NCBI GenBank assembly: GCA_001586965.3
Contig: LUCW03001995.1
Coordinates: forward strand, 1-42,199
Reading direction: 5' to 3'
From: Sphaeroforma sirkka
Lineage: Eukaryota > Opisthokonta > Ichthyosporea > Ichthyophonida
DNA: 42,199 nucleotides
Below the pieces are notes generated by a model. That model saw nothing but the letters and a program-made list of their open reading frames with translations. It searched no databases and was not told the origin of the DNA. Positions 7,701-22,700 of the stretch are shown in pieces. The translations under genes were made by a program, and so were the position numbers. The first letter of the stretch is position 1. Each line of letters starts with the position of its first letter.

Positions 7701-10700
7701 TACATTGCCTAGTTGGCTTGTAGTATATAGTTATTTGGTACATTGCCTAGTTGACTTGTAGTATATAGTTATTTGGTACATTGCCTAGTTGGCTTGTGTA
7801 GTATATAGTTATTTGGTACATTGCCTAGTTTGCTTGTAGTATATAGTTATTTGGTACATTGCCTAGTTGACTTGTAGTATATAGTTATTTGGTACATTGC
7901 CTAGTTGGCTTGTAGTATATAGTTATTTGGTACATTGCCTAGTTGACTTGTAGTATATAGTTATTTGGTACATTGCCTAGTTGATTTGTAGTATATAGTT
8001 ATTTGGTACATTGCCTAGTTGATTTGTAGTATATAGTTATTTGGTACATTGCCTAGTTGGCTTGTAGTATATAGTTATTTGGTACATTGCCTAGTTGACT
8101 TGTAGTATATAGTTATTTGGTACATTGCCTAGTTGGCTTGTAGTATATAGTTATTTGGTACATTGCCTAGTTGGCTGTTAGTATATATAGTTATTTGGTA
8201 CATTGCCTAGTTGATTTGTAGTATATAGTTATTTGGTACATTGCCTAGTTGATTTGTAGTATATAGTTATTTGGTACATTGCCTAGTTGATTTGTAGTAT
8301 ATAGTTATTTGGTACATTGCCTAGTTGACTTGTAGTATATAGTTATTTGGTACATTGCTAGTTGGCTTGTAGTATATAGTTATTTGGTACATTGCCTAGT
8401 TGATTTGTAGTATATAGTTATTTGGTACATTGCCTAGTTGATTTGTAGTATATAGTTATTTGGTACATTGCCTAGTTGGCTTGTAGTATATAGTTATTTG
8501 GTACATTGCCTAGTTGACTTGTAGTATATAGTTATTTGGTACATTGCCTAGTTGACTTGTAGTATATAGTTATTTGGTACATTGCCTAGTTGATTTGTAG
8601 TATATAGTTATTTGGTACATTGCCTAGTTGGCTTGTAGTATATAGTTATTTGGTACATTGCCTAGTTGGTTTTTAGTATATAGTTATTTGGTACATTGCC
8701 TAGTTGATTTGTAGTATATAGTTATTTGGTACATTGCCTAGTTGGCTTGTAGTATATAGTTATTTGGTACATTGCCCTAGTTGACTTGTAGTATATAGTT
8801 ATTTGGTACATTGCCTAGTTGACTTGTAGTATATAGTTATTTGGTACATTGCCTAGTTGGCTTGTAGTATATAGTTATTTGGTACATTGCCTAGTTGGCT
8901 TGTAGTATATAGTTATTTGGTACATTGCCTAGTTGGCTTGTAGTATATAGTTATTTGGTACATTGCCTAGTTATTTGTAGTATATAGTTATTTGGTACAT
9001 TGCCTAGTTGGCTTGTAGTATATAGTTATTTGGTACATTGCCTAGTTGATTTGTAGTAGTATATAGTTATTTGGTACATTGCCTAGTTGGCTTGTAGTAT
9101 ATAGTTATTTGGTACATTGCCTAGTTGGCTTGTAGTATATAGTTATTTGGTACATTGCCTAGTTGACTTGTAGTATATAGTTATTTGGTACATTGCCTAG
9201 TTGGCTTGTAGTATATAGTTATTTGGTACATTGCCTATTTGATTTGTAGTATATAGTTATTTGGTACATTGCCTAGTTGACTTGTAGTATATAGTTATTT
9301 GGTACATTGCCTAGTTGGCTTGTAGTATATAGTTATTTGGTACATTGCCTAGTTGGCTTGTAGTATATAGTTATCTGGTACATTGCCTAGTTGGCTTGTA
9401 GTATATAGTTATTTGGTACATTGCCTAGTTGGCTTGTAGTATATAGTTATTTGGTACATTGCCTAGTTGGCTTGTAGTATATAGTTATTTGGTACATTGC
9501 CTAGTTGGCTTGTAGTATATAGTTATTTGGTACATTGCCTAGTTGATTTGTAGTATATAGTTATTTGGTACATTGCCTATTTGATTTGTAGTATATAGTT
9601 ATTTGGTACATTGCCTAGTTGACTTGTAGCATATAGTTATCTGGTACATTGCCTAGTTGGCTTGTAGTATATAGTTATTTGGTACATTGCCTAGTTGGCT
9701 TGTAGTATATAGTTATTTGGTACATTGCCTAGTTGACTTGTAGTATATAGTTATTTGGTACATTGCCTAGTTGGCTTGTAGTATATAGTTATTTGGTACA
9801 TTGCCTAGTTGGCTTGTAGTATATAGTTATTTGGTACATTGCCTAGTTGGCTTGTAGTATATAGTTATTTGGTACATTGCCTAGTTGATTTGTAGTATAT
9901 AGTTATTTGGTACATTGCCTATTTGATTTGTAGTATATAGTTATTTGGTACATTGCCTAGTTGGCTTGTAGTATATAGTTATTTGGTACATTGCCTAGTT
10001 GGCTTGTAGTATATAGTTATTTGGTACATTGCCTAGTTGATTTGTAGTATATAGTTATTTGGTACATTGCCTAGTTGACTTGTAGTATATAGTTATTTGG
10101 TACATTGCCTAGTTGGCTTGTAGTATATAGTTATTTGGTACATTGCCTAGTTGGCTTGTAGTATATAGTTATTTGGTACATTGCCTAGTTGATTTGTAGT
10201 ATATAGTTATTTGGTACATTGCCTATTTGATTTGTAGTATATAGTTATTTGGTACATTGCCTAGTTGACTTGTAGTATATAGTTATTTGGTACATTGCCT
10301 AGTTGACTTGTAGTATATAGTTATTTGGTACATTGCCTAGTTGGCTTGTAGTATATAGTTATTTGGTACATTGCCTAGTTGGCTTGTAGTATATAGTTAT
10401 CTGGTACATTGCCTAGTTGGCTTGTAGTATATAGTTATTTGGTACATTGCCTAGTTGATTTGTAGTATATAGTTATTTGGTACATTGCCTAGTTGGCTTG
10501 TAGTATATAGTTATTTGGTACATTGCCCTTGTAGTATATAGTTATTTGGTACATTGCCTAGTTGACTTGTAGTATATAGTTATTTGGTACATTGCCTAGT
10601 TGATTTGTAGTATATAGTTATTTGGTACATTGCCTAGTTGATTTGTAGTATATAGTTATTTGGTACATGCCTAGTTGGCTTGTAGTATATAGTTATTTGG

Positions 10701-13700
10701 TACATTGCCTAGTTGGCTTGTAGTATATAGTTATTTGGTACATTGCGTAGTTGGCTTGTAGTATATGGTTATTTGGTACATTGCCTAGTTGACTTGTAGC
10801 ATATAGTTATTTGGTACATTGCCTAGTTGACTTGTAGTATATAGTTATTTGGTACATTGCCTAGTTGATTTGTAGTATATAGTTATTTGGTACATTGCCT
10901 AGTTGATTTGTAGTATATAGTTATTTGGTACATTGCCTAGTTGACTTGTAGTATATAGTTATTTGGTACATTGCCTAGTTGATTTGTAGTATATAGTTAT
11001 TTGGTACATTGCCTAGTTGGCTTGTAGTATATAGTTATTTGGTACATTGCCTAGTTGGCTTGTAGTATATAGTTATTTGGTACATTGCCTAGTTGGCTTG
11101 TAGTATATAGTTATTTGGTACATTGCCTAGTTGGCTTGTAGTATATAGTTATTTGGTACATTGCCCAGAGTTGGCTTGTAGTATATAGTTATTTGGTACA
11201 TTGCCTAGTTGATTTGTAGTATATAGTTATTTGGTACATTGCCTAGTTGGCTTGTAGTATATAGTTATTTGGTACATTGCCTAGTTGACTTGTAGTATAT
11301 AGTTATTGGTACATTGCCTAGTTGGCTTTGTAGTATATAGTTATTTGGTACATTGCCTAGTTGACTTGTAGTATATAGTTATTTGGTACATTGCCTAGTT
11401 GGCTTGTAGTATATAGTTATTTGGTACATTGCCTAGTTGGCTTGTAGTATATAGTTATTTGGTACATTGCCTAGTTGGCTTGTAGTATATAGTTATTTGG
11501 TACATTGCCTAGTTGATTTGTAGTATATAGTTATTTGGTACATTGCCTAGTTGACTTGTAGTATATAGTTATTTGGTACATTGCCTATTTGATTTGTAGT
11601 ATATAGTTATTTGGTACATTGCCTAGTTGGTTTTGTAGTATATAGTTATTTGGTACATTGCCTAGTTGGCTTGTAGTATATAGTTATTTGGTACATTGCC
11701 TAGTTGGCTTGTAGTATATAGTTATTTGGTACATTGCCTAGTTGATTTGTAGTATATAGTTATTTGGTACATTGCCTAGTTGATTTGTAGTATATAGTTA
11801 TTTGGTACATTGCCTAGTTGGCTTGTAGTATATAGTTATTTGGTACATTGCCTAGTTGGCTTGTAGTATATAGTTATTTGGTACATTGCCTAGTTGACTT
11901 GTAGTATATAGTTATTTGGTACATTGCCTGCCTAGTTGATTTTGTAGTATATAGTTATTTGGTACATTGCCTAGTTGGCTTGTAGTATATAGTTATTTGG
12001 TACATTGCCTAGTTGCTTTGTAGTATATAGTTATTTGGTACATTGCCTAGTTGGCTTGTAGTATATAGTTATTTGGTACATTGCCTAGTTGATTTGTAGT
12101 ATATAGTTATTTGGTACATTGCCTAGTTGACTTGTAGTATATAGTTATTTGGTACATTGCCTAGTTGGCTTGTAGTATATAGTTATTTGGTACATTGCCT
12201 AGTTGGCTTGTAGTATATAGTTATTTGGTACATTGCCTAGTTGTTTTGTAGTATATAGTTATTTGGTACATTGCCTAGTTGGCTTGTAGTATATAGTTAT
12301 TTGGTACATTGCCTAGTTGATTTTTGTAGTATATAGTTATTTGGTACATTGCCTAGTTGACTTGTAGTATATAGTTATTTGGTACATTGCCTAGTTGACT
12401 TGTAGTATATAGTTATTTGGTACATTGCCTAGTTGGCTTGTAGTATATAGTTATTTGGTACATTGCCTAGTTGATTTGTAGTATATAGTTATTTGGTACA
12501 TTGCCTAGTTGACTTGTAGTATATAGTTATTTGGTACATTGCCTAGTTGACTTTGTAGTATATAGTTATTTGGTACATTGCCTAGTTGACTTGTAGTATA
12601 TAGTTATTTGGTACATTGCCTAGTTGGCTTGTAGTATATAGTTATTTGGTACATTGCCTAGTTGGCTTGTAGTATATAGTTATTTGGTACATTGCCTAGT
12701 TGATTTGTAGTATATAGTTATTTGGTACATTGCCTAGTTGGCTTGTAGTATATAGTTATTTGGTACATTGCCTAGTTGGCTTGTAGTATATAGTTATTTG
12801 GTACATTGCCTAGTTGATTTGTAGTATATAGTTATTTGGTACATTGCCTAGTTGATTTGTAGTATATAGTTATTTGGTACATTGCCTAGTTGGCTTGTAG
12901 TATATAGTTATTTGGTACATTGCCTAGTTGACTTGTAGTATATAGTTATTTGGTACATTGCCTAGTTGGCTTGTAGTATATAGTTATTTGGTACATTGCC
13001 TAGTTGATTTGTAGTATATAGTTATTTGGTACATTGCCTAGTTGACTTGTAGTATATAGTTATTTGGTACATTGCCTAGTTGACTTGTAGTATATAGTTA
13101 TTTGGTACATTGCCTAGTTGGCTTGTAGTATATAGTTATTTGGTACATTGCCTAGTTGGCTTGTAGTATATAGTTATTTGGTACATTGCCTAGTTGATTT
13201 GTAGTATATAGTTATTTGGTACATTGCCTAGTTGATTTGTAGTATATAGTTATTTGGTACATTGCCTAGTTGGCTTGTAGTATATAGTTATTTGGTACAT
13301 TGCCTAGTTGACTTGTAGTATATAGTTATTTGGTACATTGCCTAGTTGATTTGTAGTATATAGTTATTTGGTACATTGCCTAGTTGACTTGTAGTATATA
13401 GTTATTTGGTACATTGCCTAGTTGGCTTGTAGTATATAGTTATTTGGTACATTGCCTAGTTGGCTTGTAGTATATAGTTATTTGGTACATTGCCTAGTTG
13501 ATTTGTAGTATATAGTTATTTGGTACATTGCCTAGTTGATTTGTAGTATATAGTTATTTGGTACATTGCCTAGTTGGCTTGTAGTATATAGTTATTTGGT
13601 ACATTGCCTAGTTGGCTTGTAGTATATAGTTATTTGGTACATTGCCTAGTTGATTTGTAGTATATAGTTATTTGGTACATTGCCTAGTTGACTTGTAGTA

Positions 13701-16700
13701 TATAGTTATTTGGTACATTGCCTAGTTGGCTTGTAGTATATAGTTATTTGGTACATTGCCTAGTTGACTTGTAGTATATAGTTATTTGGTACATTGCCTA
13801 GTTGGCTTGTAGTATATAGTTATTTGGTACATTGCCTAGTTGGCTTGTAGTATATAGTTATTTGGTACATTGCCTAGTTGATTTGTAGTATATAGTTATT
13901 TGGTACATTGCCTAGTTGATTTGTAGTATATAGTTATTTGGTACATTGCCTAGTTGACTTGTAGTATATAGTTATTTGGTACATTGCCTAGTTGATTTGT
14001 AGTATATAGTTATTTGGTACATTGCCTAGTTGACTTGTAGTATATAGTTATTTGGTACATTGCCTAGTTGGCTTGTAGTATATAGTTATTTGGTACATTG
14101 CCTAGTTGGCTTGTAGTATATAGTTATTTGGTACATTGCCTAGTTGATTTGTAGTATATAGTTATTTGGTACATTGCCTAGTTGGCTTGTAGTATATAGT
14201 TATTTGGTACATTGCCTAGTTGACTTGTAGTATATAGTTATTTGGTACATTGCCTAGTTGATTTGTAGTATATAGTTATTTGGTACATTGCCTAGTTGGC
14301 TTGTAGTATATAGTTATTTGGTACATTGCCTAGTTGGCTTGTAGTATATAGTTATTTGGTACATTGCCTAGTTGATTTGTAGTATATAGTTATTTGGTAC
14401 ATTGCCTAGTTGATTTGTAGTATATAGTTATTTGGTACATTGCCTAGTTGGCTTGTAGTATATAGTTATTTGGTACATTGCCTATTGCCTAGTTGACTTG
14501 TAGTATATAGTTATTTGGTACATTGCCTAGTTGACTTGTAGTATATAGTTATTTGGTACATTGCCTAGTTGACTTGTAGTATATAGTTATTTGGTACATT
14601 GCCTAGTTGGCTTGTAGTATATAGTTATTTGGTACATTGCCTAGTTGACTTTGTAGTATATAGTTATTTGGTACATTGCCTAGTTGGCTTGTAGTATATA
14701 GTTATTTGGTACATTGCCTAGTTGGCTTGTAGTATATAGTTATTTGGTACATTGCCTAGTTGATTTGTAGTATATAGTTATTTGGTACATTGCCTAGTTG
14801 ACTTGTAGTATATAGTTATTTGGTACATTGCCTATTTGACTTGTAGTATATAGTTATTTGGTACATTGCCTAGTTGGCTTGTAGTATATAGTTATTTGGT
14901 ACATTGCCTAGTTGATTTTGTAGTATATAGTTATTTGGTACATTGCCTAGTTGGCTTGTAGTATATAGTTATTTGGTACATTGCCTAGTTGGCTTGTAGT
15001 ATATAGTTATTTGGTACATTGCCTAGTTGACTTGTAGTATATAGTTATTTGGTACATTGCCCTAGTTGATTTGTAGTATATAGTTATTTGGTACATTGCC
15101 TATTTGATTTGTAGTATATAGTTATTTGGTACATTGCCTAGTTGACTTGTAGTATATAGTTATTTGGTACATTGCCTAGTTGGCTTGTAGTATATAGTTA
15201 TTTGGTACATTGCCTAGTTGACTTGTAGTATATAGTTATTTGGTACATTGCCTAGTTGGCTTGTAGTATATAGTTATTTGGTACATTGCCTAGTTGGCTT
15301 GTAGTATATAGTTATTTGGTACATTGCCTAGTTGGCTTGTAGTATATAGTTATTTGGTACATTGCCTAGTTGATTTGTAGTATATAGTTATTTGGTACAT
15401 TGCCTAGTTGACTTGTAGTATATAGTTATTTGGTACATTGCCTAGTTGGCTTGTAGTATATAGTTATTTGGTACATTGCCTAGTTGACTTGTAGTATATA
15501 GTTATTTGGTACATTGCCTAGTTGACTTGTAGTATATAGTTATTTGGTACATTGCCTAGTTGGCTTGTAGTATATAGTTATTTGGTACATTGCCTAGTTG
15601 ACTTGTAGTATATAGTTATTTGGTACATTGCCTAGTTGGCTTGTAGTATATAGTTATTTGGTACATTGCCTAGTTGACTTGTAGTATATAGTTATTTGGT
15701 ACATTGCCTAGTTGATTTGTAGTATATAGTTATTTGGTACATTGCCTAGTTGACTTGTAGTATATAGTTATTTGGTACATTGCCTAGTTGGCTTGTAGTA
15801 TATAGTTATTTGGTACATTGCCTAGTTGGCTTGTAGTATATAGTTATTTGGTACATTGCCTAGTTTGATTTGTAGTATATAGTTATTTGGTACATTGCCT
15901 AGTTGATTTGTAGTATATAGTTATTTGGTACATTGCCTAGTTGGCTTGTAGTATATAGTTATTTGGTACATTGCCTAGTTGGATTTGTAGTATATAGTTA
16001 TTTGGTACATTGCCTAGTTGATTTGTAGTATATAGTTATTTGGTACATTGCCTAGTTGATTTGTAGTATATAGTTATTTGGTACATTGCCTAGTTGGCTT
16101 GTAGTATATAGTTATTTGGTACATTGCCTAGTTGGCTTGTAGTATATAGTTATTTATTTGGTACATTGCCTAGTTGATTTGTAGTATATAGTTATTTGGT
16201 ACATTGCCTAGTTGACTTGTAGTATATAGTTATTTGGTACATTGCCTAGTTGGCTTGTAGTATATAGTTATTTGGTACATTGCCTAGTTGGCTTGTAGTA
16301 TATAGTTATTTGGTACATTGCCTAGTTGGCTTGTAGTATATAGTTATTTGGTACATTGCCTAGTTGGCTTGTAGTATATAGTTATTTGGTACATTGCCTA
16401 GTTGGCTTGTAGTATATAGTTATTTGGTACATTGCCTAGTTGGTTTTGTAGTATATAGTTATTTGGTACATTGCCTAGTTGATTTGTAGTATATAGTTAT
16501 TTGGTACATTGCCTAGTTGATTTGTAGTATATAGTTATTTGGTACATTGCCTAGTTGACTTGTAGTATATAGTTATCTGGTACATTGCCTAGTTGGCTTG
16601 TAGTATATAGTTATTTGGTACATTGCCTAGTTGGCTTTGTAGTATATAGTTATTTGGTACATTGCCTATTTGATTTGTAGTATATAGTTATTTGGTACAT

Positions 16701-19700
16701 TGCCTAGTTGATTTGTAGTATATAGTTATTTGGTACATTGCCTAGTTGACTTGTAGTATATAGTTATTTGGTACATTGCCTAGTTGATTTGTAGTATATA
16801 GTTATTTGGTACATTGCCTAGTTTGACTTGTAGTATATAGTTATTTGGTACATTGCCTAGTTGACTTGTAGTATATAGTTATTTGGTACATTGCCTAGTT
16901 GGCTTGTAGTATATAGTTATTTGGTACATTGCCTAGTTGGCTTGTAGTATATAGTTATTTGGTACATTGCCTATTTGATTTGTAGTATATAGTTATTTGG
17001 TACATTGCCTAGTTGATTTGTAGTATATAGTTATTTGGTACATTGCCTAGTTGACTTGTAGTATATAGTTATTTGGTACATTGCCTAGTTGACTTGTAGT
17101 ATATAGTTATTTGGTACATTGCCTAGTTGACTTGTAGTATATAGTTATCTGGTACATTGCCTAGTTGACTTGTAGTATATAGTTATTTGGTACATTGCCT
17201 AGTTGGCTTGTAGTATATAGTTATTTGGTACATTGCCTAGTTGGCTTGTAGTATATAGTTATTTGGTACATTGCCTAGTTGATTTTGTAGTATATAGTTA
17301 TTTGGTACATTGCCTAGTTGGCTTGTAGTATATAGTTATTTGGTACATTGCCTAGTTGACTTGTAGTATATAGTTATTTGGTACATTGCCTAGTAGTTGG
17401 CTTGTAGTATATAGTTATTTGGTACATTGCCTAGTTGGCTTGTAGTATATAGTTATTTGGTACATTGCCTAGTTGATTTGTAGTATATAGTTATTTGGTA
17501 CATTGCCTAGTTGACTTGTAGTATATAGTTATTTGGTACATTGCCTAGTTGACTTGTAGTATATAGTTATTTGGTACATTGCCTAGTTGGCTTTGTAGTA
17601 TATAGTTATTTGGTACATTGCCTAGTTGACTTGTAGTATATAGTTATTTGGTACATTGCCTAGTTGACTTGTAGTATATAGTTATTTGGTACATTGCCTA
17701 GTTGACTTGTAGTATATAGTTATTTGGTACATTGCCTAGTTGACTTGTAGTATATAGTTATTTGGTACATTGCCTAGTTGGCTTGTAGTATATAGTTATT
17801 TGGTACATTGCCTAGTTGACTTGTAGTATATAGTTATTTGGTACATTGCCTAGTTGGCTTGTAGTATATAGTTATTTGGTACATTGCCTAGTTGACTTGT
17901 AGTATATAGTTATTTGGTACATTGCCTAGTTGATTTGTAGTATATAGTTATTTGGTACATTGCCTAGTTGACTTGTAGTATATAGTTATTTGGTACATTG
18001 CCTAGTTGGCTTGTAGTATATAGTTATTTGGTACATTGCCTAGTTGGCTTGTAGTATATAGTTATTTGGTACATTGCCTAGTTGATTTGTAGTATATAGT
18101 TATTTGGTACATTGCCTAGTTGACTTGTAGTATATAGTTATTTGGTACATTGCCTAGTTGGCTTTGTAGTATATAGTTATTTGGTACATTGCCTAGTTGG
18201 CTTGTAGTATATAGTTATTTGGTACATTGCCTAGTTGGCTTGTAGTATATAGTTATTTGGTACATTGCCTAGTTGATTTGTAGTATATAGTTATTTGGTA
18301 CATTGCCTAGTTGGCTTGTAGTATATAGTTATTTGGTACATTGCCTAGTTGACTTGTAGTATATAGTTATCTGGTACATTGCCTAGTTGGCTTGTAGTAT
18401 ATAGTTATTTGGTACATTGCCTAGTTGGCTTGTAGTATATAGTTATTTGGTACATTGCCTAGTTGGCTTGTAGTATATAGTTATTTGGTACATTGCCTAG
18501 TTGATTTGTAGTATATAGTTATTTGGTACATTGCCTAGTTGGCTTGTAGTATATAGTTATTTGGTACATTGCCTAGTTGACTTGTAGTATATAGTTATCT
18601 GGTACATTGCCTAGTTGGCTTGTAGTATATAGTTATTGGTACATTACATTGCCTAGTTGGCTTGTAGTATATAGTTATTTGGTACATTGCCTAGTTGGCT
18701 TGTAGTATATAGTTATTTGGTACATTGCCTAGTTGGCTTGTAGTATATAGTTATTTGGTACATTGCCTAGTTGATTTGTAGTATATAGTTATTTGGTACA
18801 TTGCCTATTTGATTTGTAGTATATAGTTATTTGGTACATTGCCTAGTTGACTTGTAGTATATAGTTATTTGGTACATTGCCTAGTTGGCTTGTAGTATAT
18901 AGTTATTTGGTACATTGCCTAGTTGATTTGTAGTATATAGTTATTTGGTACATTGCCTAGTTGATTTGTAGTATATAGTTATTTGGTACATTGCCTAGTT
19001 GACTTGTAGTATATAGTTATTTGGTACATTGCCTAGTTGGCTTGTAGTATATAGTTATTTGGTACATTGCCTAGTTGATTTGTAGTATATAGTTATTTGG
19101 TACATTGCCTAGTTGACTTGTAGTATATAGTTATTTGGTACATTGCCTAGTTGACTTGTAGTATATAGTTATTTGGTACATTGCCTAGTTGATTTGTAGT
19201 ATATAGTTATTTGGTACATTGCCTAGTTGGCTTGTAGTATATAGTTATTTGGTACATTGCCTAGTTGACTTGTAGTATATAGTTATTTGGTACATTGCCT
19301 AGTTGGCTTGTAGTATATAGTTATTTGGTACATTGCCTAGTTGGACTTGTAGTATATAGTTATTTGGTACATTGCCTAGTTGGCTTGTAGTATATAGTTA
19401 TTTGGTACATTGCCTAGTTGATTTGTAGTATATAGTTATTTGGTACATTGCCTAGTTGACTTGTAGTATATAGTTATTTGGTACATTGCCTAGTTGGCTT
19501 GTAGTATATAGTTATTTGGTACATTGCCTAGTTGACTTGTAGTATATAGTTATTTGGTACATTGCCTAGTTGGCTTGTAGTATATAGTTATTTGGTACAT
19601 TGCCTAGTTGGCTTGTAGTATATAGTTATTTGGTACATTGCCTAGTTGACTTGTAGTATATAGTTATTTGGTACATTGCCTAGTTGGCTTTGTAGTATAT

Positions 19701-22700
19701 AGTTATTTGGTACATTGCCTAGTTGACTTGTAGTATATAGTTATTTGGTACATTGCCTAGTTGATTTGTAGTATATAGTTATTTGGTACATTGCCTAGTT
19801 GACTTGTAGTATATAGTTATTTGGTACATTGCCTAGTTGGCTTGTAGTATATAGTTATTTGGTACATTGCCTAGTTGATTTGTAGTATATAGTTATTTGG
19901 TACATTGCCTATTTGATTTGTAGTATATAGTTATTTGGTACATTGCCTAGTTGACTTGTAGTATATAGTTATTTGGTACATTGCCTAGTTGACTTGTAGT
20001 ATATAGTTATCTGGTACATTGCCTAGTTGGCTTGTAGTATATAGTTATTTGGTACATTGCCTAGTTGGCTTGTAGTATATAGTTATTTGGTACATTGCCT
20101 AGTTGGCTTGTAGTATATAGTTATTTGGTACATTGCCTAGTTGATTTTGTAGTATATAGTTATTTGGTACATTGCCTAGTTGACTTTGTAGTATATAGTT
20201 ATTTGGTACATTGCCTAGTTGACTTGTAGTATATAGTTATTTGGTACATTGCCTAGTTGATTTGTAGTATATAGTTATTTGGTACATTGCCTAGTTGGCT
20301 TGTAGTATATAGTTATTTGGTACATTGCCTAGTTGACTTGTAGTATATAGTTATTTGGTACATTGCCTAGTTGGCTTGTAGTATATAGTTATTTGGTACA
20401 TTGCCTAGTTGGCTTGTAGTATATAGTTATTTGGTACATTGCCTAGTTGACTTGTAGTATATAGTTATTTGGTACATTGCCTAGTTGGCTTGTAGTATAT
20501 AGTTATTTGGTACATTGCCTAGTTGACTTGTAGTATATAGTTATTTGGTACATTGCCTAGTTGACTTGTAGTATATAGTTATTTGGTACATTGCCTAGTT
20601 GGCTTGTAGTATATAGTTATTTGGTACATTGCCTAGTTGATTTGTAGTATATAGTTATTTGGTACATTGCCTAGTTGATTTGTAGTATATAGTTATTTGG
20701 TACATTGCCTAGTTGGCTTGTAGTATATAGTTATTTGGTACATTGCCTAGTTGGCTTGTAGTATATATAGTTATTTGGTACATTGCCTAGTTGGCTTGTA
20801 GTATATAGTTATTTGGTACATTGCCTAGTTGATTTGTAGTATATAGTTATTTGGTACATTGCCTAGTTGATTTGTAGTATATAGTTATTTGGTACATTGC
20901 CTAGTTGACTTGTAGTATATAGTTATTTGGTACATTGCCTAGTTGGCTTGTAGTATATAGTTATTTGGTACATTGCCTAGTTGGTTTGTAGTATATAGTT
21001 ATTTGGTACATTGCCTAGTTGATTTGTAGTATATAGTTATTTGGTACATTGCCTAGTTGACTTGTAGTATATAGTTATTTGGTACATTGCCTAGTTGGCT
21101 TGTAGTATATAGTTATTTGGTACATTGCCTAGTTGGCTTGTAGTATATAGTTATTTGGTACATTGCCTAGTTGATTTGTAGTATATAGTTATCTGGTACA
21201 TTGCCTAGTTGATTTGTAGTATATAGTTATTTGGTACATTGCCTAGTTGACTTGTAGTATATAGTTATTTGGTACATTGCCTAGTTGACTTGTAGTATAT
21301 AGTTATTTGGTACATTGCCTAGTTGGCTTGTAGTATATAGTTATTTGGTACATTGCCTAGTTGGCTTTGTAGTATATAGTTATTTGGTACATTGCCTAGT
21401 TGACTTGTAGTATATAGTTATTTGGTACATTGCCTAGTTGGCTTGTAGTATATAGTTATTTGGTACATTGCCTAGTTTTTGCTTGTAGTATATAGTTATT
21501 TGGTACATTGCCTAGTTGGCTTGTAGTATATAGTTATTTGGTACATTGCCTAGTTGGCTTGTAGTATATAGTTATTTGGTACATTGCCTAGTTGATTTGT
21601 AGTATATAGTTATTTGGTACATTGCCTAGTTGACTTGTAGTATATAGTTATTTGGTACATTGCCTAGTTGACTTGTAGTATATAGTTATTTGGTACATTG
21701 CCTAGTTGGCTTGTAGTATATAGTTATTTGGTACATTGCCTAGTTGACTTGTAGTATATAGTTATTTGGTACATTGCCTAGTTGGCTTGTAGTATATAGT
21801 TATTTGGTACATTGCCTAGTTGGCTTGTAGTATATAGTTATTTGGTACATTGCCTAGTTGGCTTGTAGTATATAGTTATTTGGTACATTGCCTAGTTGGC
21901 TTGTAGTATATAGTTATTTGGTACATTGCCTAGTTGATTTGTAGTATATAGTTATTTGGTACATTGCCTAGTTGGCTTGTAGTATATAGTTATTTGGTAC
22001 ATTGCCTAGTTGGCTTGTAGTATATAGTTATTTGGTACATTGCCTAGTTATTTGTAGTATATAGTTATTTGGTACATTGCCTAGTTGATTTGTAGTATAT
22101 AGTTATTTGGTACATTGCCTAGTTGATTTGTAGTATATAGTTATTTGGTACATTGCCTAGTTGGCTTGTAGTATATAGTTATTTGGTACATTGCCTAGTT
22201 GGCTTGTAGTATATAGTTATTTGGTACATTGCCTAGTTGATTTGTAGTATATAGTTATTTGGTACATTGCCTAGTTGATTTGTAGTATATAGTTATTTGG
22301 TACATTGCCTAGTTGGTTTTGTAGTATATAGTTATTTGGTACATTGCCTAGTTGGCTTGTAGTATATAGTTATTTGGTACATTGCCTATTTGATTTGTAG
22401 TATATAGTTATTTGGTACATTGCCTAGTTGACTTGTAGTATATAGTTATTTGGTACATTGCCTAGTTGGCTTGTAGTATATAGTTATTTGGTACATTGCC
22501 TAGTTGGCTTGTAGTATATAGTTATTTGGTACATTGCCTAGTTGATTTGTAGTATATAGTTATTTGGTACATTGCCTAGTTAGTTTGTAGTATATAGTTA
22601 TTTGGTACATTGCCTAGTTGATTTGTAGTATATATAGTTATTTGGTACATTGCCTAGTTGACTTGTAGTATATAGTTATTTGGTACATTGCCTAGTTGGC

